Source of the DNA: Verrucomicrobiota bacterium
GTDB lineage: Bacteria > Verrucomicrobiota > Verrucomicrobiia > Verrucomicrobiales > Verrucomicrobiaceae
Assembly (NCBI GenBank): GCA_009885275.1
Contig: VFKY01000382.1
Coordinates: 1 to 10,817, forward strand
Length of the DNA: 10,817 nucleotides
Direction of reading: 5' to 3'
Numbering within the stretch: position 1 is the stretch's first letter; every line of letters begins with the position of its first letter. A program made the translations under genes and the position numbers. This document shows, in pieces, positions 7,791-10,817 of the stretch. Below the pieces are notes generated by a model. It had not been told where the DNA came from and ran no database searches. It saw only the letters and a list, made by a program, of their open reading frames with translations.

Positions 7791-9062
7791 CTATTCTGCG
7801 GCGACCTTTAAGTCTACCCCGTGATAAGCTTTAGCTTTGTCCACAATCTTTTTGGCTAGCACCTCATCTCCATTGAGCATTGGTGCGATATCTTCAATGC
7901 TTACGTCAGCGAAGAGCGATATATCGGTCAAACCTTCATCCACTAGCTTACGAGCAACATCTTCATCAATGGAAAGGGCATCAGCGATAATATGGGCAGC
8001 ACCACCGACATGCCCCTCAAAAACTTTGGCGGCATGCTCATCTTTCTCAATGACCAAATCATAACCAATTAATCTAGAAGTGAGCCGGGCATTCTGCCCT
8101 CTACGACCAATGGCTTTCGAGAGATCCTCTTCACTGACGGTGAGATGCACGCGCTTATTGCCTTCATCGACATTAATTGAGAGAATTTTGATGGGCTTCA
8201 AAGCTTCTCGAGTCAACTCAATCGGATCCTTGCTCCAACGAATGATGTCCACTTTTTCATTGTTTAGCTCGCGAACAATATTTTTTACCCTTGCTCCACG
8301 GAGTCCAACACATGCGCCAACAGGATCCACCTTTTCATCAGCACTATGCACAGCAACCTTAGTGCGATAGCCGGCTTCACGAGCGATGCTGATAATCTCA
8401 ACAGTGCGATCTGAAATTTCACTGACCTCAAACTCAAACAGACGACGTACAAAATTAGGATGACTCCTAGATAGAATAATTTCAGGGCCGCGCTGCGTAC
8501 TTTTTTCAACGGCTTTTACGTAAAAACGCATCCGATCCCCCGGCGTGTAATCCTCAGTCGGCACGCGTTCACGTGAAGTCATAACACCTTCAAATTTACC
8601 AAGGTCAACCACTACATCCGATTTATCGAAACGACGTATGGTGCCACTTACTACATCACCAGTACGATCTTTAAATTCTTCGTAAAGATTCGCTTTCTCC
8701 GCTTCCCGCAAACGTTGCATCCAAGTTTGCTTGGCGGTTTGTGCCGCGATACGCCCAAAATCTTTAGGGGTAACTTCAATATCCACTTCATCTCCGGGAA
8801 TCGCACCAGGCTTCAATTTTTGAGCTTGCTTTACAGTGAGATGCTCGAACGGGTTCTCCACTTTTTCAACCACCAGAAGTCGCGCCCATGCTTTGATGGA
8901 GCCTTTTTCTGGATCGATCTCGATACGGAGCTCACGTGCGGGGCCAATACTTCGCTTGGATGCGGCAAGCAAGGCGCTTTGAAGGGCATCAACCATTTTT
9001 GCACGGTCAATTCCTTTCTCCTTTTCGTAATATTCAAATAGGGCTTTGAGTTCGCTGATCAT
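7791..9062 (-). CDS. nusA: Transcription termination/antitermination factor NusA
   Basis: NusA binds RNA polymerase near the exit channel and modulates pausing, intrinsic and Rho termination, and antitermination. From the ATG at 9062 the protein is 423 residues: an N-terminal RNAP-binding domain (1-130), an S1 domain (about 135-202, with GDVVSGTIRRFDKSDVVVDLG as its first strands), KH1 (about 204-285, CVGLRGARV), KH2 (about 286-345, AIGRRGQNARL) and a helical C-terminal segment (about 353-413) resembling a single acidic-repeat/HhH unit. The frame stays open upstream to 9254, but those 64 residues look unlike NusA, while 'MISELKALFEYYEKEKGI' matches the family start. An ATG at 9077 (five residues longer) is a fair alternative. 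It heads the cluster. rimP, its usual upstream neighbour, is missing and is replaced by a leader with a terminator-like hairpin. Confidence 0.96.
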   Translation of the reverse strand: MISELKALFEYYEKEKGIDRAKMVDALQSALLAASKRSIGPARELRIEIDPEKGSIKAWARLLVVEKVENPFEHLTVKQAQKLKPGAIPGDEVDIEVTPKDFGRIAAQTAKQTWMQRLREAEKANLYEEFKDRTGDVVSGTIRRFDKSDVVVDLGKFEGVMTSRERVPTEDYTPGDRMRFYVKAVEKSTQRGPEIILSRSHPNFVRRLFEFEVSEISDRTVEIISIAREAGYRTKVAVHSADEKVDPVGACVGLRGARVKNIVRELNNEKVDIIRWSKDPIELTREALKPIKILSINVDEGNKRVHLTVSEEDLSKAIGRRGQNARLTSRLIGYDLVIEKDEHAAKVFEGHVGGAAHIIADALSIDEDVARKLVDEGLTDISLFADVSIEDIAPMLNGDEVLAKKIVDKAKAYHGVDLKVAAE

Positions 9063-9090
9063 AACCTTGAAGGGCATATCTCTCAGGACG

Positions 9091-9117
9091 AAAAAGAGCG
9101 GGAGGAACCCCACTCTT
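9091..9117 (-). terminator. Intrinsic-terminator-like hairpin in the nusA leader
   Basis: Read on the minus strand, AAGAGTGGG (9117-9109) pairs with CCCGCTCTT (9102-9094) through nine base pairs including one U-G wobble. The loop is GUUCCU, and the stem runs into a tract of five U (9095-9091). This is the standard form of a Rho-independent terminator, and there is no matching T-run on the plus strand, so it is directional. It ends only 28 nt before the nusA start codon. It may be an attenuator of the nusA operon, or it may end read-through from the peptidase gene upstream. Confidence 0.6.
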
Positions 9118-9229
9118 GCGCCAGGAGATTTGTTCTCAAGTCTTCGCCCAAAGAGGAATCGACAAAGTAATCGGATGTAAACAAGTGGCAAGCGTTTTCT
9201 CCAAAATGGATCAGCTTGATACACAAACA

Positions 9230-9258
9230 GTTCTAGTATTCCTTCTACCTCCATTCAA
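9230..9258 (-). promoter_or_regulatory. Candidate nusA promoter
   Basis: On the minus strand TTGAAT (9258-9253) and TAGAAC (9235-9230) each match the sigma70-type consensus at four of six positions, with an ideal 17-bp spacer. Transcription would begin near 9223, giving a leader of about 160 nt that includes the hairpin at 9117-9091. Box quality is modest. Another -10-like TATAAA at 9282-9277 lacks a -35 partner. Confidence 0.25.
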
Positions 9259-9383
9259 ATGGACGAAGACGATATATTTATATGCGTTGCACAAAGCACA
9301 CGATTTCTTGGCCTTCTTCTAATCAAACTCAAGGCTATCTCTCAAATTCTGGAGTATTAAATCAACAAAGATTGATTTCCCCC

Positions 9384-9411
9384 TTGCACGATCTCTCTAA
9401 ATGATTATCTA
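9384..9411 (+). promoter_or_regulatory. Candidate promoter for tRNA-Lys
   Basis: TTGCAC (9384-9389) and TATCTA (9406-9411) are separated by 16 bp and would place the transcription start about 8-10 nt before the mature tRNA, a common spacing for single tRNA genes. An alternative pair is TTGATT (9372-9377) with TCTAAA (9396-9401). Both are weak matches, so this is a suggestion only. Confidence 0.25.
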
Positions 9412-9426
9412 AACAGCCCCATTATC

Positions 9427-9501
9427 GCGCGGGTAGCTCAGCGGTAGAGCAGTTGGCTTTTAACCAATTGGTCCTGGGTTCGATCCCCAGCCCGCGCACC
9501 A
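9427..9501 (+). tRNA. tRNA-Lys (anticodon UUU)
   Basis: This is a complete cloverleaf of 75 nt including an encoded 3' CCA. The acceptor stem GCGCGGG (9427-9433) pairs with CCCGCGC (9491-9497), and the discriminator is A9498. The D-stem is GCTC/GAGC. The anticodon stem is GTTGG/CCAAT (one G-U) with loop CTTTTAA and anticodon TTT at 9459-9461. The T-arm CTGGG-TTCGATC-CCCAG is canonical. The D-arm and anticodon arm closely resemble known bacterial tRNA-Lys. It reads AAA and AAG. It is single, converges on the peptidase gene with a 23-bp gap, and is divergent from nusA. Confidence 0.98.
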
Positions 9502-9509
9502 TTTATAGA

Positions 9510-9527
9510 TAATGCCAATCCGCATTA
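9510..9527. terminator. Weak hairpin between tRNA-Lys and the peptidase gene
   Basis: TAATGC (9510-9515) pairs with GCATTA (9522-9527) around a 6-nt loop, and the right arm contains the peptidase stop codon. It sits exactly between two convergent transcripts, where a bidirectional terminator would be expected. However, the stem is short and neither side has a proper T-run, so efficient termination is doubtful. Confidence 0.2.
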
Positions 9528-10817
9528 CTTAATGGGCTCCAGATAGTATAGTCCCGTAGTCATTGAACAGGCGTTATCTGTTGGCATGCGTTTTAGCGCA
9601 TGTTCTGCCCCCCAAGAGTCCGAGTATAAAATTTCACTGGTTTTAGCATTGTAACCAATAATTAGGCGCATGTGTCCGCCGTGACTCTGTGGCAAACCAT
9701 CCTCTTTAAACAGTCCAAGCTCTACTCCCCACATCAAGGGCACCCCTTTGTCAATTGTGTCCACAACCATCCTCTGAAACTTACTGTAACCGGATTTATT
9801 CTTCACGGTCCGACTGGTTTTTAGGGATTCAGGATCCATCGAACTGTAAATGGCACCGATATCGATAGTTCTCATGTTGTTGATATCAATTTCCTTTTTA
9901 TCGTTGCTTTTAGCTTCGCGATTGTAGTCATTTATCATATTTGAGAACTCTTTGAAATCCCATTTATCAAGAGCTCGAACGCGGATGTGCAAGCGGCCCT
10001 CTAATTTTTCCAAAGCCGCCAACATCTCACTGGGACTAGTGCCCCCACCAGAACCCGTATTGGCAATTTGAGCCATTTCATGTTGGTCCACCGCCATGCC
10101 ATAATAGCGGAATACGCGTTCCGTTGTCGCTACAGCGCAGTAGCCCTTGGGTCCCTGATCCACCATTGGAACGTTTTTTATCACCACATCGCCATTAGCT
10201 TCACGCGTGATGTTAGCCGACAATGATGTTTTGCTTACGGGCTGATTTTCTGTCTTTGCGTTTGATGCCAGCAGTCCCTGCTGCTTCGGAATTTGTGCTA
10301 CACGAAGCCTAATGAATTCAGGCCGAAATTCCTCACCTCGCGATTTAACTTCCTTTTGATAACTGTATTCTAATAAATAAGCAGAGGGGGCCTTCAACCA
10401 CATCCATCCGATGGCTTTTACCGCACTTTGGCTATCTTTGCCCCTCTCAATCGGCGGCACTCCAAGGCGTTCCGTAATGATATTTTTGATACGCTCTATT
10501 TCTTTCTCGAATTGCTCCTTGGTGTCGGCTTGAGAAGTGCTGTCACCACGATTGAAAAGAGAGAGATTGATACGCGTAAGTTTGCTCCCCTGAAATTCCG
10601 CAATGGTTTCAGGGGCAGTCAAATCTTTACTCCATAAATAATAACGTCCAAAAAAACGGGCTTGATCCTTAGTTTGAGACAGCCATTGGATATTGAGCTT
10701 GCTATGCAACAATTCAAATTGCTCAGCAGTGGTCTCCCACAACTGATCTCCCATAAGCATCTCATCAAGAGATTGAGCTTCCCTCTTCAATTCAGTTTGA
10801 GCAAGAGTTGGCAGGCC
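9525..10817 (-). CDS. C39-like cysteine peptidase, probably exported, 5' end outside the window
   Basis: The frame is open to the right edge, giving 430 visible residues; the true start lies beyond it. The first visible residues, GLPTLAQTE, look like the end of a signal peptide with a possible cleavage after 'TLA', so export is likely but inferred. Residues about 10-200 form a mixed alpha/beta region I do not recognise. From about 215 on, the protein resembles the Peptidase_C39_2 papain-like fold: QGPKGYC (Q221 and C227, the Q-x5-C oxyanion/nucleophile pair), then ATTERVFRYYG, 'SHGGHMRLIIGYN' with His382, and 'YSDSWG' with Asp400 as the likely third member. The catalytic set appears intact, so it is probably active. 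The substrate is unknown; bacteriocin-leader processing is unlikely because no ABC transporter domain is visible. The TTG at 10790 is not a credible start. The gene is convergent with tRNA-Lys. Confidence 0.75.
   Translation of the reverse strand, partial: GLPTLAQTELKREAQSLDEMLMGDQLWETTAEQFELLHSKLNIQWLSQTKDQARFFGRYYLWSKDLTAPETIAEFQGSKLTRINLSLFNRGDSTSQADTKEQFEKEIERIKNIITERLGVPPIERGKDSQSAVKAIGWMWLKAPSAYLLEYSYQKEVKSRGEEFRPEFIRLRVAQIPKQQGLLASNAKTENQPVSKTSLSANITREANGDVVIKNVPMVDQGPKGYCAVATTERVFRYYGMAVDQHEMAQIANTGSGGGTSPSEMLAALEKLEGRLHIRVRALDKWDFKEFSNMINDYNREAKSNDKKEIDINNMRTIDIGAIYSSMDPESLKTSRTVKNKSGYSKFQRMVVDTIDKGVPLMWGVELGLFKEDGLPQSHGGHMRLIIGYNAKTSEILYSDSWGAEHALKRMPTDNACSMTTGLYYLEPIK

Larger units (their letters stand above)
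9063..9426. other. Intergenic region upstream of nusA and of tRNA-Lys; no rimP
   Basis: This 364-bp stretch lies between divergently read nusA and tRNA-Lys. I see no supported protein gene. The upstream continuation of the nusA frame (to 9254) and a plus-strand frame at 9116-9322 have no family resemblance, and RimP is not encoded on either strand. It holds a terminator-like hairpin (9091-9117, minus), a weak minus-strand promoter candidate (9230-9258) and a weak plus-strand promoter candidate for the tRNA (9384-9411). Confidence 0.6.

Noticed and set aside
9063..9254. Extended nusA frame to ATG 9254
   Set aside because: The 64-residue extension is hydrophobic/basic and unlike NusA, and it would cover the terminator-like hairpin in the leader.
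9116..9322. Plus-strand frame of 68 codons in the nusA leader region
   Set aside because: No family resemblance and no ribosome-binding site; antisense to the leader. Considered and rejected as a diverged rimP (which would also be on the other strand).
10788..10790. TTG at 10790 as the peptidase start
   Set aside because: The frame continues open to the window edge and the residues before it look like a signal-peptide end, so the real start is outside.
1..10817. CRISPR arrays, insertion sequences, prophage or toxin-antitoxin genes
   Set aside because: No regularly spaced repeats, transposase or phage-like reading frames, or terminal inverted repeats were seen on either strand.

Overview
This is a bacterial chromosome segment made mostly of core translation and transcription genes. 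The gene families, the order nusA-infB-rbfA-nrnA-truB-ribF, the look of the NusA N-terminus, a DhnA-type aldolase and the near absence of Shine-Dalgarno sequences suggest a member of the PVC superphylum, most likely Verrucomicrobiota. That placement is an inference from protein appearance and not a computed phylogeny. Base composition is moderate, and nothing indicates a prophage, insertion sequence, CRISPR array or genomic island.

Layout: (1) 1-116, minus strand: the first 38 residues of a class I (DhnA/LsrF-like) aldolase running off the left edge. (2) 117-495: a divergent intergenic region with candidate promoters and two perfect short dyads. (3) 496-2291, plus strand: gatC-gatA, two of the three subunits of the tRNA-dependent amidotransferase (gatB is not here). 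(4) 2260-9062, minus strand: a long operon-like run read right to left, nusA, infB, rbfA, nrnA, truB, ribF. Its last gene overlaps the end of gatA tail-to-tail by 32 bp. (5) 9063-9426: the nusA leader region, with a strong terminator-like hairpin shortly before the nusA start. (6) 9427-9501, plus strand: tRNA-Lys(UUU) with an encoded CCA. (7) 9525-10817, minus strand: a probably exported C39-like cysteine peptidase whose 5' end lies beyond the right edge.

How the genes work together: NusA (elongation/termination), IF-2 (initiation), RbfA (30S maturation), NrnA (nanoRNA and pAp turnover) and TruB (tRNA psi55) form the widespread nusA-infB gene-expression cluster. RibF supplies FMN/FAD and is a frequent passenger next to truB. 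GatCA supports glutaminylation and/or asparaginylation of tRNA. The usual cluster members rimP (before nusA) and ylxR (between nusA and infB) are absent here.

I found no convincing new multi-gene system. The points most worth a second look are the hairpin between the nusA promoter region and the nusA start, the gatA/ribF coding overlap, the structured 117-495 intergenic region, the lack of Shine-Dalgarno signals across the window, and the unrecognised N-terminal half of the peptidase.
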